A program made the position numbers and the translations under genes. Positions 10,966 to 22,700 of a DNA stretch of 64,000 nt are shown piece by piece. The notes below the pieces were generated by a model. It was not told where the DNA came from. It saw only the letters and a program-made list of their open reading frames with translations, and did not search any database. Within the stretch, counting starts at the first letter, position 1; each line of letters begins with the position of its first letter. This stretch comes from Camarhynchus parvulus (lineage: Eukaryota > Chordata > Aves > Passeriformes > Thraupidae): contig NC_044574.1 in assembly GCF_901933205.1 (NCBI RefSeq), forward strand, positions 17,593,733-17,657,732, written 5' to 3'.

Positions 10966-13380
10966 ATTTCTCTCAATCTCAAACCATGCTTTTCCAGTAA
11001 TTTTGGATCAACCACCAAAACTAATATCTGGTTATTTTCAGATCTTTACTCACACTAGCAAAGTTGCTACTAATGTCTCAGTAATGGCATTTATATGAAA
11101 AGAATGAGATTTCTTGCCCAGTTGTGGTGTTTTTATTTCCAAATTTGAAGGGAGATATCCACTTTTAGAGATGACAGGAAAGAAAACAGATTGCTCACAC
11201 TCACTGAGCAAGTGGCAGCCTGGCAGATCTGCCACAGAGGCCAATCTCAGCAGCCACTGACTGAGACTCTGTGTATACCTGCAGGAGATCCAGCCCATAG
11301 GTGAAAGAAACTCAATGCCATTTGTCTCTCTTATGTTTTTCCTGTTTGAAGCAGCCTTCTTTCTCTGCACTCTGGGGGGCAACTAGATGCACGCAGCTCA
11401 CTCTGAATAAGCGGTGAGAAGTTCACAGTTCCCAAAAATAGCATTGTGTACAGGCAGTGGCTGTGTCTCAGAAGCAGTGCAGCTCTGCTTACATGGCACA
11501 ATGCCTGCTATAGTTAGCATTGCTCAGTTGGCTAATTAGCCAAGTGAAGAAGGTCCTGCATGAGCACTTGCATATTATTTCCCACTGCAGAGTTAACTCA
11601 GCCTCGATATCTCTGCATAATTTATCACTGTCCACAGAAAGAGCTGGATTCCTGGTACATCTGTATGGGGATGATCAAGCAGGCAACTAACTAATGTCTG
11701 TACATCCACCTCCATGGTTTGACCCACATTTTGCTCCTAAGCTGATCAGGTGAAAGAAGAAACTCTGTTCTTATTTTACATATCTCAGGGAAACATACAT
11801 TCAGTGAATATTTTACCTTAAAAACATCAGAACATATACTTACCCATTAAAAAAAATTTGCTTATTACAGCTCCATAAACTTTAATTGTCCCTTTTCAAT
11901 GTATTTTTATAGTCCTAAACCAACTGCTGTATTTCAAATACAGAAGCCACTGCAAAATTCAAAGAACATTTGTATTACAGGGTAAGAAAAAAATATAAAT
12001 GGAATCATTGAACTTTTCCAAAACTTAGGGCTCTGATACTTTTAACTTATGTAATTAATTCAAATATAACTGCATTATTACATTTAATTTACTAAAATAT
12101 TACATTATACAATATATTACATTATCTTAAAATATTATTTGAGGGAAATATTTCATAATCTTACCAATGTAAATGGGCATTTCTTTTCTCTGGGAATGAC
12201 TGCTGTTTATGGAATAATTATAAATAAAGGAATTTATGAATTCATACAGTATTTTGATAATCAATTTTTTACTTGGAAGAAAATCTAAAAAATTACAGCA
12301 TTTACTAAGTTAATGAAAAATAAGTATGCAAAACTTCTTATCTGGAACTTGAAAATTTTGAAAAAACTAGAAATTAAGATAACGAAAAATTATTAGAAAA
12401 TTCACCTTGAGGATCCCATAGAGCATTGTGAGGTGTTTAGAAAAGCTGAGAGATTCAATGTCTACGAAATGCAGAAGTTTTATTGCCCACAGCCTTTTTC
12501 TTAGTGAAGTGTTTCATTTCTGGCATAAAGAGGGGTTTGAATGTTATTTCTCAAATGGCAGATTTTTTACCTGACTTCCAGAAGTGCATCTTATCACAAA
12601 AAGTGAAAGGCAACAAAGAATGTAACTCAAGCTCTGTTGTGCAGCAGGCAGAGGTAAGAACAAAGACACCTGCACTTCCCCGAGGAAAGTTAAGAATATT
12701 TCTATAACTGGTATTAAGCAAAAAGAAGAAATAATTTCCTGCACAATTCTCCAAATATCTAATGCAATGAAAGAAAAGCAGCTGACAATCAGACTTCTGC
12801 TCTGACAACAGATGCCACATTCTATGGTTAACATCAAATTATTTTATGAGCTACTGAAACATACTGATATACATCCCTGCTCTGTAAAAATTCAGTAAGT
12901 TTTCAATTTTACTTCTCGTACAGCTTGAATTAAGAAAGATCAAACCTGAAAATTGCTCAAAAAATTTCACATGCATCTTGTCCTCAGAAACAGGGCTACT
13001 AACCACTCAGTTTGAGATGTCACACAGAAGGTGACTCCTCCAGCAATGGTATGACAGTCTATTGTGTGGACCAGTGGATAAATAGACTTCATGATACTGA
13101 AAGAAGGCAAGAAAATTCTTCTTTTTGTGTTAGAACTTTGAGGTGCTGTGAGAAGGCCATATTTTGGATATATCTCCATTCATGGCCATTTGGAGGAATG
13201 CTGCAACTCCTGATCAATCAGGAACCCAGCAGAGTTTGCCCTGTCCTGAGGGCAATTGTTTCCCTTCACAAGCTTTCCCTTGGGGCTTTAAGCTATACAA
13301 TTTTTCTTCTGGATTGGTGACTGAATGCAGCAACTTGTTATCCCAACCAAACAGCTTTGTTAGCTTTGTTTCAACCACAA
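10966..13380. other. Non-coding DNA, no gene recognised
   Basis: The first part (11.1-11.7 kb) is moderately GC-rich. From about 11.8 to 12.4 kb it becomes very AT-rich, with repeated TATTACATTA-like words around 12060-12130. A perfect 16-bp palindrome lies at 11528-11543. One weak exon-like interval (12493-12655) is discussed under findings. No transposon family is recognised. Confidence 0.5.
11528..11543. repeat. Perfect 16-bp palindrome with TAATTA core
   Basis: TTGGCTAATTAGCCAA reads the same on both strands. The centre TAATTA is a paired homeodomain-type core and the flanks resemble half CCAAT/NF-I words. A regulatory role is only inference, and such a palindrome can occur by chance. 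Confidence 0.5.
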
Positions 13381-13384
13381 GATC

Positions 13385-14260
13385 CAGGATCTGATGTGAA
13401 AGAGCAGCAAATATGGTCTATCTTGACTTTTGAATGGCTTTCAACAGTGTCTCTCACAACACTGTCACAGGTAAACTCAGGAATTGTGGATGGGGTGAGT
13501 GGACAGTGGGACGAATTGAAAACTGTCTGAACAGCAGATCCCAGAGTCATAATCAGTGGCATGGGGTTTAGTTGGAGGCGTGTCACAGGTGGTGTCAAGG
13601 TTCAATACTGGGCCCAGTACTGTTTCATTATTCATCAGTTACTTGGATAAAGGTCCAGATGCCTCCTCAGCAAGCTCATGGATGACACAAAGCTGGGAGG
13701 ACTGGTCAATACCCCTGAGTGCTATGCACTCCATCAGAAGGACCTGGACAGGTTGGAGAGATGGGCAGGAAGGGATCATTTGAAATTCAAGAAAGGCAAA
13801 TGCAGGATACTGCACTGGGGGAGGAATAAGTGCAGGCACCAGCAGAGAAAAGCAGCTCTGCAGAGAAGGACTTGAGCCAGCAGTGTCCTTGTGGCCAGGA
13901 GGGCCAGTGGTACCCTGGGGTGCATTAGGGAGAGCATTGCCAACAGGTTGAGGGAGGTGATCCAGCCCCTCTACTCAGCCCTAGTGAAGCTCATGTGGAG
14001 TTCTGTGTCCAGTTCTGGGCTCCTCAGTACAAGAGAGACACGGAGCTCCTGGAACAGGCCCAGAGGAGGGTGACAAAGATGCTGAAGGGCCTGGAACATG
14101 TTTTGCTCTGTTATGAGGACAGGCTGAGGGAGCTGGGCCTGTTCAGCCTTGAGAAGACACAACTGGGAGGGGAGCTCATCAATGTCTGTCAGCACCTGAA
14201 GGGAGCATGGCAGGAGGAAGGAACCAGGCTCTGCTCAGTGGAGCCAAGCAACAGGACAAG
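13385..14260 (+). pseudogene. CR1 LINE ORF2 fragment (reverse transcriptase C-terminal half), 3'-truncated
   Basis: The plus strand keeps the CR1 ORF2 order spread over several frames. First comes the YLDF block (about 13415-13435), with its usual KAF replaced by MAF. Next is the GEWTV-IEN block (about 13490-13530), followed by a degenerate SGV-QGS-LGP block (about 13555-13620). The catalytic ADDTKLGG box reads MDDTKLGG (about 13678). Then come DLDRLERWA and the C-terminal thumb-side block LLEQAQRRVTKMLKGLEH at 14050-14100, then YEDRLRELGLFSLEK. In the intact family this protein nicks target DNA and primes reverse transcription of its own RNA. Here several frameshifts, stops and the altered catalytic box make it dead. 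It ends at ACAGGACAAG without the 3' UTR, which is unusual because CR1 copies normally lose the 5' end. Confidence 0.9.
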
Positions 14261-15333
14261 ACTGTTCACTGCCAATACCACTATCATGCTTCCTGCCACG
14301 TCTATACCAATATAAAAGATCATGGAATAAAATCTTTATGAGGGATTCAGATCTTTCCATAAATTTATCCATTAAACCCATCAGGTAGGCTAAATAATAT
14401 CAAACTTGCTTTGCAATTCTTCCTTTCAAACCACCTTGTTTAATAAGTTGTTGCCTACTGTGACATACGAGATCTTCCAGAACAACCTAAGGTTATACTG
14501 ATGTCATTGACTGCAAAGTATTAATCCTAGTATTTACCCAATTTGTGGAATACAAATGTATCAATTGTGTATCAATTAAAATTACACTGCTTAGACATTT
14601 TATAATGAGAAAGAAAAATCACATGTTCATATACTCAACTTTCTTTGTGCCAACACATTATCTTTGTCTCATTAAAGAGCTTTATGCCATCTGTACCATC
14701 TGTGATACCAGCTGGTACATTGGTCCAAAAATATCTCTTCAATTATAGTATACTGATTAGTTTTTATATAGATTCAATTGTAGCTTAACTGAATTATAAA
14801 AATAAACTTATATTGGGTTTTCTTCCCATTTCTGTGATTTGATTTTAGTGATAAAAATTCTAAAACTTCCTCTTCTTGAGAATTGGAGATTTTATAGTTT
14901 GAAGTATATAAAATGAAGTAAAGAAATAGTTAAAATAAGGTTATAAATTAAATAGGTTAAGTACTGACACCATGTTCAAAATGAGACACCAAATATTTCT
15001 AGCAAAAATGGAGTATTATTTTGTTACTATTTGTTATTCAAAAAGCACTGAATCAACTAAAAAAAATGCTTTCCCCAAACTTTTCCTTCTAAACAAATAC
15101 TATATTCATTTAAAAGGTAATATTACAAAGCTAAAAGTTTGGTGCTATTCTGTTCTCCTACATAAAGATTTAACTTATCAGAATAAGGTTATTTGTATAC
15201 AGCATTTGAGTGAAAATTCCTTTTACAGTGAGATTTAATGGCAAGATTCTCACTCATTCCAGCAAGCCAAAATTTAGCATCACACAATTAAGGAAAGGTG
15301 CACATCCTTCTGTAGCCCTCATCCCTTGTAATA

Positions 15334-15357
15334 GGGATTGATGCTTAGATCAATCCC
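15334..15357. repeat. Inverted repeat, 9-bp arms, 6-nt loop
   Basis: GGGATTGAT (15334-15342) and ATCAATCCC (15349-15357) are perfect complements around GCTTAG. The stem is short. It may be chance or the core of a small folded transcript. Confidence 0.75.
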
Positions 15358-15727
15358 ATTATCCCTGCTTTTAAGCAAACATCTGAGTTTGATGTTATGA
15401 ATGCTTCCCACACAGAAATTCTGGTATATATATTAATTACATGGGAAGTACACATCAAAAGAAATGTACCGTGATCATAAATCCTAACAGCATTAGTTCA
15501 GCCCCTTTCTACATATGCATTGTGGTGCAACCTTTTAATGACATGATGATGTGCTTTAGTTTGAACAGGAGCCTCTTTTGATAAGTTAATTTAATTCATG
15601 GATATTAGCCATTTACCAAATTCAAAACTTCACACTTTCCTCATTTTGTGCCCCCATAACTTACTTATCAAACATTATTGAAAATCTGAACTGAAAACAG
15701 ATTTCTCTCTGATGTTCCTCATTGCAG

Positions 15728-15895
15728 TGTCTGAGTGCTTCAAACATTATTACATTTATATTCAAAATATCCTTGTGAGATGAGAGGTTATTATTATACC
15801 TACTTTATGCAGAACAGAGGCACTGTGAGATTAAGATCAAAGGTATTGACTAATTTGGGCACTTGGCAGGAAACTCATGGAAGCTCATATTCACA
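15728..15895 (+). mobile_element. MIR-type SINE relic
   Basis: The order matches the MIR core and 3' half. There is CCTTGTGAGATGAGAGGTTATTATTATACC where MIR has its CC-TGAGGTAGGTA-TATTATTATCCCC block, then an ACAGAGGCACTGTGAGATTAA block where MIR has GAGGCACAGAGAGGTTAA, then CACTTGGCAGGA. Many substitutions and small indels are present, as expected for a family that stopped moving in the Mesozoic. Non-coding. The assignment rests on block order, since exact matches are short. Confidence 0.65.
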
Positions 15896-16052
15896 ATACC
15901 TAATACACAGCCTTTCACATATGTTCAAAGCCTAGTTAGTAATAGTGTAAGTGTTCAATAATCTGCGAGTTAAACCCCAAGGATTCACTCAGAAAACAAG
16001 AAACACATAATGTCAATACCTAAAATTTTTCATTACTCCTTTCAAATCACAT

Positions 16053-16295
16053 CAGGAGGTTTAGGTTAGACATCAGATATGAGGGAAAGGTTCTTCACCC
16101 AGAGGATGTTTGAGCACTGTGAGCAAGCTCCTCAGGGAAGGGGTCACAGCACAAAGCCTGACAGAGTTCAAGAGTTTGAACAACACTGTTGGGCACACAG
16201 TGTGTGATCCTTGGGGTGTCCTGCACAGGGCCAGGAGTTGGACTCGATGATCTTGATGGGTTCCTTCCAACTCAGTACATTCTATGATTCTATGA
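16053..16295 (+). mobile_element. CR1 LINE 3' end
   Basis: The segment runs AGGAGGTTTAGGTTAGACATC, then GGTTCTTCACCCAGAGGATG, AGTTGGACTCGATGATCTTG and TTCCTTCCAACTCAGTACATT, and terminates TCTATGATTCTATGA, the classic CR1 plus-strand terminus. It is non-coding 3' UTR. Its first bases correspond to the consensus point only about 25 bp beyond where the plus-strand CR1 fragment at 13.4-14.26 kb stops, so the two may once have been one insertion. Confidence 0.92.
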
Positions 16296-16424
16296 CACAG
16301 GGTCTCTGTGAAAGAAGAAATCTGGTTCTTCAGCATAAATTAACCATATGGACTTTTCTTTTTTGTATCCTGTTTTGTTAACTATTTTCTAAATTGCTCA
16401 CTCAACAACTATGGAATTGAATTG

Positions 16425-16430
16425 TTTTTG
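16425..16430. repeat. Target-site duplication, left copy
   Basis: TTTTTG immediately precedes the LTR and is repeated exactly at 16745-16750 on the other side. Confidence 0.8.
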
Positions 16431-16744
16431 TGTAGTCATCTTATTGCAGGGGGTCCATACTGTTGTCTCCCAATTGCAAAAGTTTCATATCTTCTTGGTG
16501 TTTCTCGTAGGCAGCTCCTCAGTGCACAAACTCTGTCTTCTTCACAAAGAAGCCAAATGACTCCAGTTCCCTTCTTAATCAGCCACTCCACTCTTTTATA
16601 GCACTCTTCTTCTCATTGGTTACAGCTGTGGCCTGTTAAAGTCAGGCCTGTTCCTAATCTTTGATAACTGGCCCAGCTGCAACACCTTAGGGGTAAGATT
16701 ACTTTCTACACTATCTTTATTTTCTTATATTCTATCCCCCTACA
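16431..16744 (-). mobile_element. Solo LTR of an endogenous retrovirus (minus strand)
   Basis: The unit starts TGTAGTCATC and ends CCCCCTACA on the plus strand, giving TGTA...TACA ends, and is flanked by a perfect TTTTTG 6-bp duplication. Read on the minus strand it has a CCAAT box (plus-strand ATTGG near 16616-16620), then a TATAAAAG box (plus-strand CTTTTATA, 16593-16600) and a downstream AATAAG near the end, an LTR-type order of promoter then polyadenylation region. The 6-bp duplication points to a class II (ERVK-like) integrase. The CTAAGGTGTTGCAGCTGGGC-type U3 words resemble a family I recall from finch genomes. No internal region is present, so the provirus was lost by LTR-LTR recombination. 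Confidence 0.85.
16593..16600 (-). promoter_or_regulatory. TATA box of the minus-strand solo LTR
   Basis: Plus-strand CTTTTATA reads TATAAAAG on the minus strand, about 20 bp downstream of a CCAAT box in the same orientation. It is inferred to be the former viral promoter; whether it still acts on nearby DNA is unknown. Confidence 0.6.
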
Positions 16745-16750
16745 TTTTTG
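16745..16750. repeat. Target-site duplication, right copy
   Basis: TTTTTG immediately follows the LTR and equals the left copy at 16425-16430. Confidence 0.8.
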
Positions 16751-19700
16751 TACTAAAAGTAGAGGGGTTTTGGTTTCAGACAAATTTACAGCTAGGAAAG
16801 AGATAAACAGATAAGTGCAGTAAAATTACTATGTCCCCATATAATTCAAAACTAGAAGGAGATGGAGTAACTTCTGTGTTTTCTCACAACAGAGGATATT
16901 GAGATTCAGAAACACAAGAATGAATTCTGTGTTACTGTAGGGACATACTGTGATGATTAGCCTACTCCACCTAGGTTTGATTTTTCTCACTGGTCACTTT
17001 TCATCTCAGCTTCATCAGAAGTGGTATGAATGAAAGGACTTACCTTAAGCCGTGAAACTATCACAGCTTGGAAAGGGTAGCTCTTGTCAACTGAATGGTC
17101 CTCAGTTAAAAAATATTACCTCTCAACCAGCAAAGATAAACAAAGATAAACAAAGAAAATTCATAACAGGTCAACTGATAGATGCCACAGTAAAAAGCTG
17201 TAGTACTTCTATGGCTTTAAATATGTATATACAGTAACTATAACACGGAAGTCAGACGTAGTGATGTTAATTATATTTGGAGGAACTTGGTGATGTGAGC
17301 TCACAGAGGTTTAACCATGATGCATTCTTGCTGGCAGTCCTTGCTGTTACATTCAAGACTACTTGAACCTATGCACATGCTTATGCCAGCAGGAGGTGAT
17401 TTAACCAGTTTCACCTTACTATTGCCCTAGACCTTGAGTTCTCTTATTGTCAGAAATAGGTTTTCTCCACTGCTGAGAATGATAAGCCTAACCCTTTCAA
17501 GTATCTTCCTTTCACAAGACCAAAGGTAACACAAATTAAATGGTGTTTTAAAAAAGGACTTTCAGTATTACAGATAATAAAATTTTTCAACTTTTTCATC
17601 TATTATAATTTTCCTTTTCCCACCCCATATAACAAAGAAATCAGACTGGCCTCAAACAGAGGGCTGCAGAGAACAGTGCAAAAAGCACACAGGTCGCTCA
17701 GTATTTCTTGCCCCATTTTCTGTGACATATGTGAAGCCAAGTATGACTTCTGCTTTCCTACACAGTAAAGGCTTGCTGGCATTTGGCTGGGGTGATCTGG
17801 AAAATTCAGTTGCAGTGTTACCACATATGACTAATGCTGTCATTGAGCCCACTTAACATTTAGATGGCTTGGTGAAAAACTTCACCTCCTTATTGACTTT
17901 TCATTAGTTTCTTGCACACAGAAAGGATGAGCAAGAAAGCGTAAGAATAACTGAGAACGCATCTCCTTGCCAAGAAGATAATGCTACTGGGAGGAACAGC
18001 AGGGAGGTGCCAGCAGGAGAGCATTACTGCAACAATGAAAAGCCCCATATCCTCCCAGTTACCCCTTCTGGGCTGAAAGAAGGGCACATCTATCCAATCA
18101 GAACTGTTGTGTGCCAGAACTACCAAGACCGCACTGCAGACTCCCATGGAAACAAGAATTTAAATTAAAGGGGGGGAGGGATAGCAGGAGCAAACAAAGC
18201 AACATGCAATTTTGTCATTTCCTACTGTTTTTCCCTCGTTTCTTCTGCCCTAACTTTTCACTTCTGAGATATGCTGGTTTTCCTTTTGTTTCAATCTTTT
18301 GCAAAAAGTTATCCAGTCACAATGATTCAGCATGCTAAAAAAACAAAACAAAACCAAAAAACCCTGGTTTTGCATACTTCTTTTAAGAAGCTGCTTCTGT
18401 CAGCTACCTTGATCTACAATAGAAGTGCTCCTTCCAGCCACAGGATTTTTTCCAGGGACAGACACTTGCAAATGCAGTTGTGTTATGTTGCACTAATACC
18501 CAGTAAATTTGGTAAACAAAATGCCAATCTCACCAACCACCACAACAAATTCAGTTCTTTATGAGCCACACCATTTATAAAAAGGCATTCAAAGCTCTCA
18601 TTTAATCTGGAATACTATCAGTATATTTAGTCATTTAAATTGCTGGAATAATGCCCAGATGGAAAGTGGCAAGATATTTAAAGATTTATTCCATTTTCTA
18701 AGTATGCCATGAATATAAAAGTCCTTCCACTTAATCTAGCATGCTTCTTTAGCCTATTAGTTTTGGATTGATAAAAAGGTTTTAAATAAAAAATCAGCAG
18801 TTGGCAGACAGCGTAAAAATCAAAGATACTGTAAGTACAGAGACTTAATAGGAATATGTATTGGTTTCTTACAGGATATATTTAAGTTTCCAAAAGTAGC
18901 GAATCTCTACCATTTATTCTATTCCAAACCTTGCTAGATTGCTAGAGCTTGATTTTTAGTTAACAGATTTTCAAAAAATTAGCAACACTTCTCTTTCTTT
19001 TTCTTTTAAAAAATGGGACACTGACCTTTGTGTAAAAATGAAGGACAATATGGGGAGACAAAATTAGACATCAGATTCTCTAATTGAGAGGTCAGAACTT
19101 CATGGCTTGCTTTCATCTTCAGAGAATACAATTTCTATATTGTAGTGCAATGAATAGTTTTCAAATATCTGCATAATATTGAACCAGTAACTCCAATTCT
19201 GCTAGAGAAACAAGAAAAATTAGAGAAAATTATATTTCTGGTATAACTAGCCGATTTAAAATTAGTTAATCAGCTATTCCTTACATTCTTCAGCCCAATT
19301 GAAGAAGATTGTGTTTAATAGTTTAAACTGACTGGACAATAATTTGATCATTGGTAAGTAGGATTAATTATCTCAAAAAAAAAATTAGATTTCACTATGC
19401 AGAGTCCAGAGTGACATTCCTGAAAAGGTTCCAGCCACCTTGATGGTTCCTCATGCTATTTATATGAAAAGGAAATGCTCATTTGCAATGATTAATCAAA
19501 AACTAAACAGTTTATAAAATGGATCTGTTCATAGCTCTTAATTAGAGCTAATTTAAAATTCTGCATTCTTAGGACACTTATGCAAACAGCTTCATGCTAA
19601 TACTGGTCAGTAGGAAGAGAAAGAGACACAAAGAGCAAAAAATCTCATGAGTTCAAGGTACTGCTCTGCAAATGCAGAGTTTTAGGCAGCAACCTGCCAT

Positions 19701-22700
19701 GAGTTAAGGCTTCATCTTCCAGCATCGTGTCCCTCCTGATAACAGTAACACTGGAATTAGAAAGGTGGCAATTGCAGGAGACCATAAAAATCCATTCTGA
19801 CATGAAGGAAACAAACCTCTGACAGAAAAGGAGAGGCAGACTTTATTGTGTAATGTTTATACATCCAGGGAACCATAAAGCAGAAACTCCATAAAGTCAT
19901 ACACCCACATCATTCTGAGCCTTATTTCTCAGGGGTTAATTGTGGAGCATGTTTTACCATTTGAATGTCAAACCCTGAGGAAATCTGATTTCCATGGAAT
20001 ATCATTCTCCTTACATAACAGGCACATTCACTCTAAGGAGAACTGACTTCATAATCTGCACTTTGCAAATTGCTATCTTTGTATCAAGCATCTTTAAAAA
20101 TTTAGTTATGGATAATATTTACTTTTATAGGCACTAATAACTGTTTCAAGGGCTCTAAAGATACAGGTATGAATTCTCCCTAGACTGTAAACTAGTGGCT
20201 ATTGCAAGAGCTCGGACACTTTATTTGAAAGTTTGGAAATGTTCAAAAACCTTTTACGTATGGAGTAAAGCTGCAAGATTTTTCATAATGACTGTGGCCT
20301 CTAACTAATAATTTTAAAACTTTAAGCAGAATCAAAAGCTTCACAAGGTACATGTCCATTGGGTGTTTCTTATAAGAAATAAAGGAGAATGATAATTAAA
20401 CTGTATCAATCCAAAAATGATATGACATAATTTTATACATACATGTGTGTCAGAGCCTCACATTTTCATTAGCTACACACAATGCTCAGTTTAACAGGTC
20501 TCTACACAACTACACAGTAAAACCCCTTTCCAAAACATCAATCTGGAGCAATTCTGAATTGTGAGAATCGATGTTTTTCCAATTCCCATTTAAACTCTCT
20601 GAAAGACGGCAAGAATTCCTAAATAGTACACCTTCCTGCTAATTTGTGACATTAACTATTACAGCTGCCCTGAAGAGAGTATTAGAAGTCTTACTGACAT
20701 TAGATCTCTCCATGCTACAAATTTAAAAGAAAATTACATTCACCAGAGAGAGCCTCTAATTTCATTGCCATGATTTGCCTTTCAGAGTTAGCATTTGGCA
20801 AGAAGGGAACAAACTACAAGGTGCCCCTTTTTGCCAGGTAACTTAATACAAACTCCTTTATCTGAGATTATAATGGGTGAACAGGCTTTAGTGAAAAGCA
20901 AAAAAAATAAATAAAATTTAAAAATAGATTATTACCTGTCACATTTTTTTTTCTTTTCTTAGCATTTTTAAAACAGCTTCTTCATACTCAGTAAATATAT
21001 ACATCTACATCTTTATTCTAAGTGAAGAATTATTTAGCTAAGAATAGAATCCTATATTGATTTTAAGGACAAAAATGGAAATAAATAAGAATGTTCACTT
21101 AACAAAACTTTTACATTTAAATGGATTATATTCACATTTTCCATCCAGTTAATTGAGTTAAAAAATATGTATATAATATGTATTCAATACTTGTTAAGAA
21201 GGTAAAACTTTCATAACACAAAATGGATCATTTGCACGGAGAGCCAGAAGTTATAAGGCAACATGAAACCTTGACTTACGAGAGACAAATAACAAAACAG
21301 TGATAATTCACACTTCATTGTCATTAAAGAAATATGCAAAGCAATATTGAGCAATGCATATTAATTGTGAAAAAAATATCATGCTAAGACACAAAATTAG
21401 TAAGCTTTTTGCCCTTTAAGTTTTCCTGGGTAGCAAATTTACTTCAGAATAACATGTACACCAAGACCAACAGCATCAAATTCTAAAACATTTCAATAAA
21501 TATTTCAAATAGATGAAGCGGGCTAAACATTGCTTGTTTTGAATTCTAAAGCAAACTTCTTTTTGTAGTTTTTACAAAATAAATATTTCTGTATTGCCTA
21601 AAACTATTAAAGGTTCCATTTTAAAATGGATTTCTACATTTGTGTTCAGAGCATAAAATCTCGGATATGTTAATCTCTTCAGTCATTAATACATGCAGTA
21701 ATAGACTGCAAAGCCTCCTTGTTCAGCATTCAAGAAATATTGCAAAGGGTTATGATCTAATTATTTACATGCTCAGCACCTAGAATGGAAAGGAGAAGTT
21801 CAGCAAGGGACACAGTCCTCAGTCTCTCCACAATTTCTCTCTCAATCCCCTCCTCAATCCCTACTTCTTTTTCTTCCCTCTTCCTCCCCACCCCCTTTTT
21901 TTTTTCTCTTCGAGGCTTTCAGACTCAAAATTGCAAAGCCATACGAACAGCAGTTCTATAGGCACATAGGAAAAATGTTTCCTAGTGCCCATAAAAAGGT
22001 AAATCTGTGATTTCAACAGAAACCAAACAATGCTCAAAGCATCTATGAGAAAGCTGAGGGGAAAAAACTCCCACAAAAACTACAGGATGTAGTTTGAAAT
22101 GACATGAAATAAAAATTGACATATCTGACAGGCCATAAAAATTCAATTACTGGACAAGTTAAGATCTGAACTGCGTATCAGCCATGGTTTAGGAGAGGAC
22201 TGTTAGTTAAAAGCAGCTACTGGGACAACGGAATGAAGTCAGGAGTATATGGTATTCCTGACACTGAAGATGTATTATTTATTGTTTATTTCTGACACTT
22301 TTATCTACACCATTTATTTCCAATTTTTCCTGTAGGGAAGGTTAATTAGGACTAGGAAGATTTCAGGAACTATCACTCCATGCACAAGCAAACAAAAAAG
22401 ATATTTTTGCTACAGTAATCAAGTTAGGAAAAAGACTCCTGTTTCATGAGTCATGATGCTTTCTAATTAAGGCAGTTGAGGGCTTTGATAGTGGAATGCA
22501 AATTCTGTATGTAATCCTGATGTCATCACTTTCTACCTTACATGCTGTCTTTGCTTCATCACTTCACTGCTCAAAAGAAAAGCACACAGCAGGTAATGCT
22601 GAGAGACATTGGAAAAATATTTTAGTCCAAAGGACCCCTATCCTACATGAATAAACATTTTTGTTAATTTTTAACAACTAGGGAAAAAGATTTTCATGGT

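Larger units (their letters stand above)
14261..16052. other. 1.8-kb AT-rich segment between two CR1 pieces
   Basis: This interval separates a CR1 that lacks its 3' end from a CR1 3' end that starts where the first stops. It is AT-rich, holds an old MIR relic (15.73-15.9 kb) and a perfect 9-bp-arm inverted repeat (15334-15357), and has no terminal inverted repeats or LTR-like ends at its borders. I find no gene in it. Confidence 0.6.

Noticed and set aside
13995..14315. 106-codon plus frame as a host gene
   Set aside because: Its sequence is the C-terminal part of CR1 ORF2, so it is listed as part of the dead CR1 copy.
15900..15965. Possible LINE-2-like tail (AAGTGTTCAATAA word) after the MIR
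   Set aside because: The match is a dozen bases and not enough to call; noted only because it adjoins a MIR.
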